A stretch of DNA of 22,476 nucleotides from Lachnospiraceae bacterium (GTDB lineage Bacteria; Bacillota_A; Clostridia; Lachnospirales; Lachnospiraceae): assembly GCA_009911175.1 (NCBI GenBank), contig QXWX01000106.1:1-22476 (forward strand), written 5' to 3'. Both the position numbers and the translations under genes were made by a program. Positions 14,324 through 22,422 of this stretch are shown in pieces (the first letter of the stretch is position 1; each line of letters opens with the position of its first letter). Below the pieces are notes generated by a model. The model was given only the letters and a program-made list of their open reading frames with translations, was not told the DNA's origin and made no database searches.

Positions 14324-15940
14324 TTACAGACTTCGGTATTCGTTGGGAGAGATTCCGTACAGTTGTTTGAATTTCCGGCTGAAATGATACTGGCTCTCAT
14401 AGCCCACCGCTCTGCTGACGGCATACACGGTCTCCTCCGTTTCCTTCAGCATCTGCTTGGCCTTTTCCATCCTCATTCCTGTTACATAATCCAGAAAAGC
14501 GATTCCAATTTCTTCCTTGAATACTTTCAGAAAATAATTTCTGCTCAGGTGCACGGTCTCGGCAACCTCTCCCGCGGAAAATTCCGGATCCGCGAAATGT
14601 GCCCTGATATACTCCGCGGTCCTGCCCATCAGTGAATAATTTCCTTTATTTTCTATCATATTTTTCACAGCGGTTCCGGTTTCCCGAAGTAGTTCCTCCA
14701 TCCGGGAGACAAGCTTCGCTTCGGTCCGAAGCTTATGCAGATCCCATACATTCTGATGCCGCAGGATCAGAAAGGCCCGGTCCTTGTACAGCTTGGTAAG
14801 CTCGTTTTTCACCAGGAACAGCAGTTCGATCATCTCATCGGCCAGCCCGCCGGGAGCGCTCCCCTGCTCTTTTGCATATCCCGCTATCCGACGTACAAGC
14901 TCTGTCGCGTCCTCCGGCGCTCCATTGTAGATCAGCCGGCGCAGGGGCTTTTCCACCTCCTCCCCATAAGGAAGATATGTCTGTCCTTCCCCGGCCTTCG
15001 CTTCACTGCAGAAGAATGCTCTGCTCTGCCGCTCATAAAAGCAACATCCGCGGCGCCGGAAATCTCCGCAGTACCCCCGGATCAGTTCCTCTGCATTCGA
15101 AAATGTCCGGTTGACCTGCAGGATATATTTCTTCCTGATGTGATTGCTTTTCAGATCCTCAAAGGATTCCAGGACGGCATCTTTTTTTTCTTCCTCCGAT
15201 ATAAAACAGACGCAGTCATAGCCCGGAAAACAGTATTCGATCTCCCAGTCCTCCACCAGACGGAGCAGATCCCCGGGCTCCTCCGTTGGCGAATACATTT
15301 CATAGGAACGCAGCGTGCGTCCCCGGATCACGGAGTCCAGCTCCTGAGCCGCAGTATCCGCTTCCGGTATTCCGGAATCCGGTTCCGCGGCATTCCATTT
15401 CAATATTGCGGTATCTGATCTCAGTATTGCCGCATTCGGCTCCGGCATCGCGGAAATGTCCCGTTTCTCAAGACATCCTGTTTCCAGAGCGGTAAATGCT
15501 TTTTCGAATATGCCGTTTTCATACTGCCTGCTTAAAAACCGGCTGTCATCCTCTTTTTTACGTTCCGTATCCAGCTCTTCCCGGATCTGTCGTACCATAT
15601 CCAGCAGCTCCTTTCTGGAAACCGGCTTTAAAAGATAATCCTTTACTCCCAGGGAGATTGCTTTCTTTGCATAGGAAAATTCGTCATATGCAGTGACGAT
15701 CACGTAAACCGCTTTCTTTTTTCTCTGCTGCAGCTTTTCGATCATCTCCAGCCCACTCATCTCGTCCATGCGGATATCTACAAACACCACGTCCGGCTCT
15801 ATTTCTTCAAATACCTGGATTCCCTCCGGACCGTCCAGCGCAATCCCGCAGACCCGGAAACCATTTTCCTCCCAGTCAATGATCTTTTCCATCAGGAACA
15901 GGTTCTGCTCCTCGTCATCTACAAACATGATCTTATACAT
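14324..15940 (-). CDS. YesN-type response regulator with AraC DNA-binding domain
   Basis: The product has 538 residues from the ATG at 15940 (MYKIMFVDDEEQNLFLMEKI), preceded by GGAGGAG. A longer frame to 15994 overlaps the kinase gene further and has no site. The receiver domain (about 1-125) has acidic residues VDDEE, phosphoacceptor Asp55 in VVFVDIRMDEMSG, Thr83 in VIVTAYDE and Lys105 in YLLKPVS. The C-terminal hundred residues form two AraC helix-turn-helix motifs (FSAGEVAETVHLSRNYFLKV and VYAVSRAVGYESQYHFSRKF). The middle is a long poorly conserved linker with a repetitive stretch at about 166-204 (NAAILRSDTAILKWNAA). It overlaps the kinase gene by eight bases, so the two are coupled. The likely target is the binding-protein operon downstream. 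Confidence 0.93.
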   Translation of the reverse strand: MYKIMFVDDEEQNLFLMEKIIDWEENGFRVCGIALDGPEGIQVFEEIEPDVVFVDIRMDEMSGLEMIEKLQQRKKKAVYVIVTAYDEFSYAKKAISLGVKDYLLKPVSRKELLDMVRQIREELDTERKKEDDSRFLSRQYENGIFEKAFTALETGCLEKRDISAMPEPNAAILRSDTAILKWNAAEPDSGIPEADTAAQELDSVIRGRTLRSYEMYSPTEEPGDLLRLVEDWEIEYCFPGYDCVCFISEEEKKDAVLESFEDLKSNHIRKKYILQVNRTFSNAEELIRGYCGDFRRRGCCFYERQSRAFFCSEAKAGEGQTYLPYGEEVEKPLRRLIYNGAPEDATELVRRIAGYAKEQGSAPGGLADEMIELLFLVKNELTKLYKDRAFLILRHQNVWDLHKLRTEAKLVSRMEELLRETGTAVKNMIENKGNYSLMGRTAEYIRAHFADPEFSAGEVAETVHLSRNYFLKVFKEEIGIAFLDYVTGMRMEKAKQMLKETEETVYAVSRAVGYESQYHFSRKFKQLYGISPNEYRSL

Positions 15941-17711
15941 GGATCTCCTCCCGCGGTACTGTGATGCATACTTTCGTATACTGGTTTTCCACACTTTCGA
16001 TTTTCATCTCCGCTTTATCTCCATAAGTCAGCTTCAGCCTTTGGAACGTATTTTTCAGTCCGATAGACGAGAACTGCCGGTCTTCGGTATCTGAGATATA
16101 ATTCCTCAGTTCTTCCAGCCTTCCGGCCTCAATCCCGTTTCCATCGTCCTCGACCCTGATGCGGATCTGTTCCTCCAGCCGGGAAACATCAATGACAACA
16201 CGGCCTTCCCGTTTCAGCTTTTTAAAGCCATGCTTCATACAGTTTTCCGCCAGCGGCTGTATGACAAACTTTAAGATCGGATGCAGCTCCAGTTCTTTTT
16301 CCAGATGAATCTCATAGGAAAACTTATGGCTGTAACGCTGTTTGTACAATTCCAGATAGCTTTCCACATGACTGCACTCCTCCTTAAGAGTTACGATCTT
16401 ATCCTTGTTGCTCATCGTATAACGCATCATCCGGCTGAGCGATACAACGATCTCCTCAATTTCGTAATTCTCGCTCAATACTGCTTTGGCCTGGATCAGC
16501 TGCAGTACATTGAATATAAAATGAGGATTCACCTGGTTGACAAGATTTTCGTATTCCATGTTTTTCCGGTAGATCTCCCCCAGATAGACCTTATGTACCA
16601 GCTCGTTGATCCGCCGGATCATTTCCTCAAACCGGCCGCGGATCAGCACGAGCTCCCCCGGCTGGCCCGTAACCCCGGTCACCTCCACAGGCTCAAAATT
16701 CTCCTGCTCCACCTGTTGGATCCTGCAGATGATCTCGTCAATCGGCCGTTTCACAGAGCCCGCGATCACCCGTGACAGCACCGCCACCGCCCCGCAGCCC
16801 AGGAGCAACATAATAAAACCAATCCGCCGCGCCGACACGGCCGACGCAATGATGTCCTTGTACAGGTAGACCGCCGCAATATACCAGTCGCTGCTTTCCA
16901 TTTTTGAGTAAATGATAAAATGGTCATCCGCCCTCAGTGAATCGCTCTTTTTGTCTCCCAGATAACGGATAAATTCCGCTGTCCCTTCCGTGTGGTTCTG
17001 CTTCGTCTGAAAATCGTAGTACTCCTTTGTAGAACCGTTGACCAGGTAGGCATTCATATTGGCATCCTTATGGATACTTTCCGGCAGGACAGCGGCCTTG
17101 TTCATCCGAATGTCGCACAGCGTATACCCCACTGTCTCGTTGCCGGACCGGATGGGCAGCACTACGGAAATGGCCTGGCTGGCCGGAGTCTTTCCCGTCT
17201 CATAGTAGTCCACATCGTGGGGCAGGATATACTGGAAACCCTTTTTCTCTTTGTCCACACATTCTTGAAACCAGTCGGTTTCCATGAGGCTCCCGCGGAT
17301 ATTCTGCAGATAATTGTACTGGTATCCGTTATTTCCCAGCACGAATACATCCTGGATGTAGCTTTTCATGGAGGTCATAGAACCGAAGCGCTTCTTCAAT
17401 TCCCTCTGGCAGGATAGAAATTCTCCGTAGTCCAAGCTGTCCTGTTCCATGGTCACCAGCCGGATCACATTTTCATCCATGGAAAGGGTATTCAACAGCG
17501 CCTTTACGTCCGATGTACAGAAATCCATGTTCAGCTTAAAAGTTTCTGTAATATACTGACTTCCCTCTTCGATATTTTTTACAAGACGCCGGGTGTATGT
17601 CCAGCTCGTAAGCAGGATGGTTACTGTCATGACGATGCAGAGGACAGGAACCATCAGGAAGGTAAGCTTCCTTCCAATGTTTTTGTTGATGTATTGATTG
17701 AATCTGCGCAT
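15933..17711 (-). CDS. YesM-type sensor histidine kinase
   Basis: The product has 592 residues from the ATG at 17711 (MRRFNQYINKNIGRKLTFLM), one base after the preceding stop; the site is a weak GGTGG. A longer frame to a TTG at 17777 overlaps the preceding fragment and has no site. Layout: membrane helix at about 16-37, extracellular Cache-like sensor at about 38-295, second helix at about 296-318, HAMP linker (VKRPIDEIICRIQQVEQENF), then a His_kinase domain with phosphorylated His397 in NPHFIFNVLQLIQ. The ATPase part has N-box QPLAENCMKHG (Asn490) and G-box VEDDGNGIE. It senses an external sugar-type signal and phosphorylates the regulator encoded next. The usual F(L/I)YN after NPH is FIFN here. 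Confidence 0.93.
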   Translation of the reverse strand: MRRFNQYINKNIGRKLTFLMVPVLCIVMTVTILLTSWTYTRRLVKNIEEGSQYITETFKLNMDFCTSDVKALLNTLSMDENVIRLVTMEQDSLDYGEFLSCQRELKKRFGSMTSMKSYIQDVFVLGNNGYQYNYLQNIRGSLMETDWFQECVDKEKKGFQYILPHDVDYYETGKTPASQAISVVLPIRSGNETVGYTLCDIRMNKAAVLPESIHKDANMNAYLVNGSTKEYYDFQTKQNHTEGTAEFIRYLGDKKSDSLRADDHFIIYSKMESSDWYIAAVYLYKDIIASAVSARRIGFIMLLLGCGAVAVLSRVIAGSVKRPIDEIICRIQQVEQENFEPVEVTGVTGQPGELVLIRGRFEEMIRRINELVHKVYLGEIYRKNMEYENLVNQVNPHFIFNVLQLIQAKAVLSENYEIEEIVVSLSRMMRYTMSNKDKIVTLKEECSHVESYLELYKQRYSHKFSYEIHLEKELELHPILKFVIQPLAENCMKHGFKKLKREGRVVIDVSRLEEQIRIRVEDDGNGIEAGRLEELRNYISDTEDRQFSSIGLKNTFQRLKLTYGDKAEMKIESVENQYTKVCITVPREEIHV

Positions 17712-17712
17712 T

Positions 17713-17976
17713 TTATACCACCACAGAATAGATCGACTTGTCTCCGAGGCATTTCTCTGTCCTTGTATATTCTTCAATTCTTTTTTCCCGATTTTTCAAA
17801 AAGCAGAATGTCAAAAGCCAACCTTTCTTCTGTCCCCTGCTTTCCATATAATTCAATAGCTGCCGCAGTCCCTCCTCATGCTTTTTGGGACCGGACCACA
17901 ATTTTAACTCAACAATATACTCCCGGCGGTATTCCGCTTTCATCAAGTCCTGGAATTTTTCCAGGATAGCATCCAT
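17713..17976 (-). pseudogene. C-terminal PD-(D/E)XK fragment of a broken AAA-ATPase_like gene
   Basis: This is an 87-codon frame that begins at the ATG directly following the TAA that ends the gene at 17977-18936, in the same reading frame. It begins MDAILEKFQDLMKAEYRREY, continues IVELKLWSGPKKHEEGLRQL, and ends DKSIYSVVV, the natural family end. Compared with intact AAA-ATPase_like/DUF1703 proteins, the ELKLW motif (the E-x-K of the nuclease core) is present. The preceding stretch carrying the first Asp of the core (RxDVVV) is missing between AEYRREY and IVELK. The fragment cannot form a complete nuclease-like fold. Confidence 0.75.
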
Positions 17977-18936
17977 TTACAAATCACCGTTTTCATCAAC
18001 AAACTGCGTCCTGGATGTGGAAAGTACCTGTTTCCCAATCACCTGGTCTGCAATAAAATGATCGTATATATATGTTTCAAACATAATATTGGAGATCTTG
18101 CAGAGTCCCTCTTTTTCCCCAATAATACCAAATGTCACGCCCAGATTGATCTCCGTGTTTGACACCTTGTACGGAATCTGGTTTCCGTGAAAAAGAATGC
18201 CCTCCACAAAGCTCCGGAATTTCGGATTATTTTCCAGGTTCTTGATCATATCGTCAAACAGGGGATTTGTACCCTTAAGGATCTCCCGCACCGCCGCACG
18301 GACTCCCCGCGGCGTCCAGCAGTCCTTCAGGGACAACTCCCCGGAAACGCGCTCGTCCATCCACAGACAGATCAAACTGACAAGAAATGGGTAGCCTGAT
18401 GTATAACGGCGGATTTCACAGGCTACATCCTCCGCGGCAATCGTAAATTCCTGCTCCTCTTCATATTCCCGTATCATGGACGATATTTCCGGCACGGAAA
18501 GGCTCATATCAATGGGAAAATCTACCACGATATTCCATGGAGAATTATACTTTCTTTCCTCATCCGGCCGCAATTTCAATTTCAGATTTTCTTTCCCGGC
18601 CGTGCATTTCCAGATGTTCTGCTTCGCTTCGCTGTAACCGGAAAGCCGGAGATTTTTCTCGACCCGCCCGCAAAATCTCCTGACAAATGCATCCTCTGAT
18701 CCGAATGCATCCATTCCCATTCCCTCAAAGCTGATGTTGATCACAACATATTTTTCTTTCAATCGGCTCCAGAGCAGCATAAGTGTAGTCGTCTTTCCAT
18801 ACTGGCGCGCACGGTTGAACATAAAATAGGATTCCTGTTCGATCAGTCTGATCATACGGCTGAGCTTTTCGGATGTATCCGCCATGTAATGTTTTTGCGG
18901 AATGCAGGTTCCCGCAATGTTAAACCTCTTTTTCAT
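17977..18936 (-). pseudogene. AAA-ATPase_like gene, stop-interrupted and internally deleted
   Basis: The 319-codon frame opens MKKRFNIAGTCIPQKHYMAD and has the family ATP-binding motif NRARQYGKTTTL (41-52), then INISFEGMG. Further on are LKLKLRPDEERKYNSPWNI, RRYTSGYPFLVSLICLWMDE and the conserved FVEGILFHGNQIPYKV. In intact relatives a long segment with a Walker B-type DEVD and the VILAGVHDIKNLK stretch lies before KLKLRPDEE. Here residues 100-117 (GYSEAKQNIWKCTAGKENLK) jump straight there, suggesting an in-frame deletion of dozens of residues. An in-frame TAA then separates it from the C-terminal fragment. AAAGGG precedes the ATG at 18936, four bases after the P-loop kinase gene. The combined 406 codons fall short of the usual 500-580. 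Confidence 0.8.
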
Positions 18937-18940
18937 GAAA

Positions 18941-19432
18941 TTACGCCCTTTCTTTTTCCAAAAACTCTTCCGCAGCCTCCCTGGAGTGAAATATGATGAT
19001 CTCCTTTTCGGGATATTCCCGAAGAAGGCGCTGTATTTCCGGCCGGCATTCCGAGTGAAAGTTTTTTACAAATTCGAGAAACTCTTCATCCCATTCCGTC
19101 TCGATCCAGGGCATATCACAGCGCGGCTTGCCGAAGCGTGACTCGATTCCCTGCAGGCATACCTCCAGCGGGTAATCCAGCCAGAATACAGTATCGCACT
19201 GTTTCAGGCGCAGAGGCAGTGTCCTTGCGTAGTTGCCGTCGATGATCCACTGGTCCCGCTCCAGGATCCCCTTTAGCTTTTCATCAAATTCTTCCGCAGA
19301 ACAGGTAGTTTTATCCGCTCTGTGGTAGATCATGTCCAGATAAAACAGCGGCAGGCCGGTGATGTTCTGCAGTTTCCTGGAAAATGTACTCTTTCCGGCT
19401 CCCGGCGAGCCTATCACGATTACTTTTTTCAT
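18941..19432 (-). CDS. Adenylate kinase-like P-loop NTPase (FlaR/topology-modulation type)
   Basis: The product has 163 residues. It opens MKKVIVIGSPGAGKSTFSRK with a canonical Walker A (GSPGAGKS, 8-15), followed by LPLFYLDMIYHRADKTT and WIIDGNYARTLPLRLKQCDT, then VFWLDYPLEVCLQGIESRFGK. This order is typical of the small nucleoside/adenylate kinase-like proteins annotated as FlaR or topology modulation proteins. The real substrate is not known. AAAGGA precedes the ATG at 19432 by about twelve bases. The following ATPase-like gene starts four bases after its stop, so the two form a transcription unit that leads into the two-component genes. Confidence 0.88.
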   Translation of the reverse strand: MKKVIVIGSPGAGKSTFSRKLQNITGLPLFYLDMIYHRADKTTCSAEEFDEKLKGILERDQWIIDGNYARTLPLRLKQCDTVFWLDYPLEVCLQGIESRFGKPRCDMPWIETEWDEEFLEFVKNFHSECRPEIQRLLREYPEKEIIIFHSREAAEEFLEKERA

Positions 19433-19530
19433 AAATTATGTCATTCCTTTCGCTGTGTTCCGGCGCTCAGTATAACTTAAGGCTATCATATATTTTCAGC
19501 CATATCAATGAAAAAATATAATTCTCCGGA

Positions 19531-19588
19531 AAGTTTACTTGACATTCTATGTATATTTGCTATAATAAAAATATGTAAAGCGTACTTT
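19531..19588 (+). promoter_or_regulatory. Strong promoter flanked by two operator-like repeats
   Basis: TTGACA (19539-19544), a 16-base spacer and TATAAT (19561-19566) are perfect hexamers. AAGTTTACTT (19531-19540) overlaps the -35, and AAAGCGTACTTT (19577-19588) covers the region just past the start site. Both have the half-palindromic form AAG...ACTT, as expected for a dimeric repressor of the XRE type binding either side. No such regulator gene is in the window. Confidence 0.75.
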
Positions 19589-19649
19589 CCATTCAAAAAT
19601 CGCATAAAGAAATGATACATGGATCGCACGCAGAGAAGGAGGGAATCAT

Positions 19650-20081
19650 ATGAACAATAAGAAAGAACTGAGGCCATATTTGATCAGCCTCACAGTCGGA
19701 ATGATTCTGGTCGGAATTGGATTGACAACGAACTTTGGCTACTACTCGAAGCTAATCCTTATGACAGGATTCGGGCTGGCATGCGGTGAGGCTGTCCATG
19801 CTCTCCGTCTTCTGTACTGGAAAAGTCCAAAGAGGCACGAGGAATATGAAGCCAAAAAAGAAGAAGCCCGCATCAACAGCATAGATGAGCGGAAGCAGTT
19901 TCTGCGGATGAAATCCGGCCATATCACTTATCAGATCATGGTTTTTGTTTTGCTCTTTCTTGCCTTGGCGCTTGCTCTTTTCCGCACAGACAGCTGGATC
20001 ATCGGAATGGTATTTCTGCTTTTTGTCTTCCAGTATGTGACGGGAATTATCGTATTCCGCATTCTGGAAAAAAGGCTGTAA
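19650..20081 (+). CDS. Small four-helix membrane protein
   Basis: The product has 143 residues with AAGGAGGG upstream of the ATG at 19650. Hydropathy by eye gives four membrane helices: LISLTVGMILVGIGLTT, LILMTGFGLACGEAVHAL, ITYQIMVFVLLFLALALALF, and IIGMVFLLFVFQYVTGIIVF. A charged cytoplasmic segment lies between helices 2 and 3 (SPKRHEEYEAKKEEARINSI). Proteins of this shape are often encoded beside an XRE regulator in Firmicutes, but none is present here. The family is not recognised by name and no function is proposed. It is followed by a good terminator and stands as a single-gene unit. Confidence 0.8.
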   Translation: MNNKKELRPYLISLTVGMILVGIGLTTNFGYYSKLILMTGFGLACGEAVHALRLLYWKSPKRHEEYEAKKEEARINSIDERKQFLRMKSGHITYQIMVFVLLFLALALALFRTDSWIIGMVFLLFVFQYVTGIIVFRILEKRL

Positions 20082-20120
20082 GCCACATAGGGAGTTGCAG
20101 AAAATCTGAAGGCTAACTGA

Positions 20121-20168
20121 GGGCTGCCGCGCCGGAGGTGAAAAAACTCGGGCACAGCAGCCCTTTTT
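20121..20168 (+). terminator. Intrinsic terminator after the small membrane protein
   Basis: GGGCTGC (20121-20127) pairs with GCAGCCC (20157-20163) and is followed by TTTTT. It lies 40 bases after the stop codon. Confidence 0.75.
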
Positions 20169-20170
20169 AT

Positions 20171-20216
20171 ACCATCGTATGCAGAAAGGCTGCCAGTGGC
20201 AGGCTTTCTGAATGGT
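20171..20216. repeat. Hairpin between convergent genes
   Basis: CAGAAAGGCTGCC (20182-20194) and GGCAGGCTTTCTG (20198-20210) pair with one mismatch around a 3-base loop, and ACCAT/ATGGT can extend the stem. It has no T-run on either side. On the minus strand a CCCTTTTT run nearer the PBP stop (20248-20257) may end that transcript instead. Confidence 0.5.
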
Positions 20217-20276
20217 GTCTTATTGAACTGCCCTGATGCATTCCTACAAAAAGGGCACCATCCCCTCAGCTTCTTA

Positions 20277-22397
20277 CTACTGCCCGCTCCCCAAATATTC
20301 ATCCAATACAATCTTATCTTTATTGACCACATACCCGCTGCCGCCAATCTCTTTCACATTTTCCACCATGCTCACGATCAGAACCGGAGTCCTGGCCTCC
20401 TTTTCGGCGGTCAATACCGCAAACCATCCGATCTCCGTCCCTTCGGTATCTTCCACGGACGCCTTGATCTCCGCGGTCCCGGTTTTTCCGGCCAGCACAA
20501 TGTCCTCCCGATGCGCCGCATAGCCTGTTCCCTCGGGGCTGTTCACGGCCTTTTTCATACCCTCCAGAACCTGCGCCGCAGTATCCGCCGGAAAAATCCC
20601 GGGCAGCCAGAACTCCGTCCCGCTTTCCCCGCTGCGAGCCAGATATGGCTTCAACGCATTTCCTCCATTGCAAAATGCCGTATACAGACTGGCCAGGTGC
20701 AGCGGATTGACCAGGATCTGCCCCTGTCCGTAGCCGCTGTCCGCCAGCTGGATCTCACTCTCAATATGCTCCGTATTGGAAAACCGCGAAGAAGGCATCA
20801 CGATCTCGAAAGGCAGCTCCTCGCCGAATCCCAGCTCCTTCAAGGAAGCTTCCAGTGTCTGGGCGCTGATCTTCAAAGCGGCCTTGGCAAAATAAATGTT
20901 GTCCGAATAGATCAGCGCGTTTTCCATGGTCACCGGTTCGTATGCATGAAGGGTCGTCACAAAATAGTCCCCCCAGGAAGTATCCTTCTGCCAGCTCAGC
21001 CCTACATTTCCAAAATCCTCCTGCGGATCCACCGTACCGGTCTTCAAACCGATGGCCGCAATGACCGGTTTGAACGTGGAGCCGGGACACCAGACCTGCC
21101 GGAAACGGTTCAGCAGCGGTTTCCGTTCTTCTTCGTTGAGCGCGTTCCACTGCGCGTCCGACAGTCCCAGAATAAAATCATTGCTGTCGAAGGACGGTGT
21201 ACTCACCAGCGCCAGAACCTCCCCGGTATACGGATTCATGGCAGCGGAACAGCCCGGATCCTCCTGGAACTGCCGGTACAAAGATTCCTGGAGATGCGCG
21301 TCGATGGTCAGGGTGATGTCCCGGCCATGCTCCACCGGGCGGCTTGCCAGCACGGACTTCTGTGCGCCGTCCTTGTCTTCTATATAAATGCTGCATCCGT
21401 CCCGGCCTTTTAACTCCTTTTCAAACAATCCTTCCAGACCACTCCTGCCGATCACACTGTTTTCATTGTAACCCTCGCCCGCATGCTCCTCCAGATCCTC
21501 GGCAGTCACATTGCCCACATAGCCTGTCAGATGTCCGGCGGCGGGGCCAAAGGGGTATGTCCGCACCTCCGTATCAGTGATCATCACCCCCGGGACCGCA
21601 AGCAGAGCATCCTGCCGTGCCTTTTCCTGAAGCGCCTTTTCGTCTGGCTCCAGGGCCATCAGGTCAAGCTCGCTGACCTTCGGGATGGTTTTGACAGGAA
21701 CAAAGGAATCCTCCTTTACCCAGGCCGCTCCCAGGCGGTTTTGGATCGTCTCTGGATCGGTATCCAGAAGCTCGGATAGCTGCCGCAGGGCGCTCTCTTC
21801 ATTTTCCAGCTTCCCCGGCACGATGCCCACCGACGACGCGGTTCCCGGCCCTGCAAGCATCCGGTCATTGCGGTCAAAGATCTTTCCCCGCGCCGCAGGG
21901 GCAGTATCGATCCGCACCTTGTCCGAATCCGAAAGTCCCGGGAAGATCAGACCGTCATGCCAGAGGATCTGATATCCGTCCTCTGTATCCGTAAAGTGCA
22001 TTTCATTTTCGAAGCGGATCTTACCCGCAGCCGTATCCAGGGACATCTCGTACATGACCGCATTCTTTTCCCCGTCATAATCCTGGATCTCAACCTGGAT
22101 GTTTTCAGCTTCTATGCCTTCATAAATTGCGGAATTGCGCTGAATAAAAGCTTCCTGATCCTTATATGCGGAATTTTCAGGGTCTGTCATCTCATACATT
22201 CCCTCATAATCCTGCTTCCCGATCAGAGCCATATATCGGCTAAGGAGCTCCTCCGGAGTCTCCCTGCCGTCCTTTTTTACGAAATATACACCCGCGCAGG
22301 CCGCAATGCCTGTTACGGCAAACGTCAGTCCGATGGCAGCGGCACGCGAAAACCTTTTCCCTCTGTTTTTCCGCTTCGTTCTCTTTTTTCTCTCCAT
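20277..22397 (-). CDS. MecA/PBP2a-type class B penicillin-binding protein
   Basis: This is a transpeptidase that cross-links peptidoglycan outside the membrane, of the group that includes PBP2a of Staphylococcus aureus and PBP3 of Bacillus. The product has 706 residues. Layout: basic start and one anchor helix (about 19-40), NTF2-like MecA N-terminal domain (about 45-155; LLSRYMALIGKQDYEGMYEM), dimerisation-type domain (RGKIFDRNDRML, then YPFGPAAGHLTGYVGNV), and transpeptidase domain. Active-site motifs are intact: SxxK as STFKP with Ser440, SDN at 498-500, and KTGTAE at 638-643 (PBP2a has KSG). LLNRFRQVWCPGSTFKPVIA matches the family closely. GGAGG lies seven bases before the ATG at 22397. 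The anchor contains IAAC, a possible lipobox. Low beta-lactam affinity is a group trait and cannot be read from the sequence. Confidence 0.92.
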   Translation of the reverse strand: MERKKRTKRKNRGKRFSRAAAIGLTFAVTGIAACAGVYFVKKDGRETPEELLSRYMALIGKQDYEGMYEMTDPENSAYKDQEAFIQRNSAIYEGIEAENIQVEIQDYDGEKNAVMYEMSLDTAAGKIRFENEMHFTDTEDGYQILWHDGLIFPGLSDSDKVRIDTAPAARGKIFDRNDRMLAGPGTASSVGIVPGKLENEESALRQLSELLDTDPETIQNRLGAAWVKEDSFVPVKTIPKVSELDLMALEPDEKALQEKARQDALLAVPGVMITDTEVRTYPFGPAAGHLTGYVGNVTAEDLEEHAGEGYNENSVIGRSGLEGLFEKELKGRDGCSIYIEDKDGAQKSVLASRPVEHGRDITLTIDAHLQESLYRQFQEDPGCSAAMNPYTGEVLALVSTPSFDSNDFILGLSDAQWNALNEEERKPLLNRFRQVWCPGSTFKPVIAAIGLKTGTVDPQEDFGNVGLSWQKDTSWGDYFVTTLHAYEPVTMENALIYSDNIYFAKAALKISAQTLEASLKELGFGEELPFEIVMPSSRFSNTEHIESEIQLADSGYGQGQILVNPLHLASLYTAFCNGGNALKPYLARSGESGTEFWLPGIFPADTAAQVLEGMKKAVNSPEGTGYAAHREDIVLAGKTGTAEIKASVEDTEGTEIGWFAVLTAEKEARTPVLIVSMVENVKEIGGSGYVVNKDKIVLDEYLGSGQ

Positions 22398-22422
22398 GCT
22401 TTTCCCTCCGAAATGTAAGGAG

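Noticed and set aside
17711..17777. Longer start for the sensor kinase at a TTG
   Set aside because: No Shine-Dalgarno site, a 64-base overlap with the preceding frame, and the extension is unlike family N-termini.
20196..21413. 405-codon plus-strand frame opposite the PBP gene
   Set aside because: It is a shadow of the PBP coding region and has no domain, start site or promoter.
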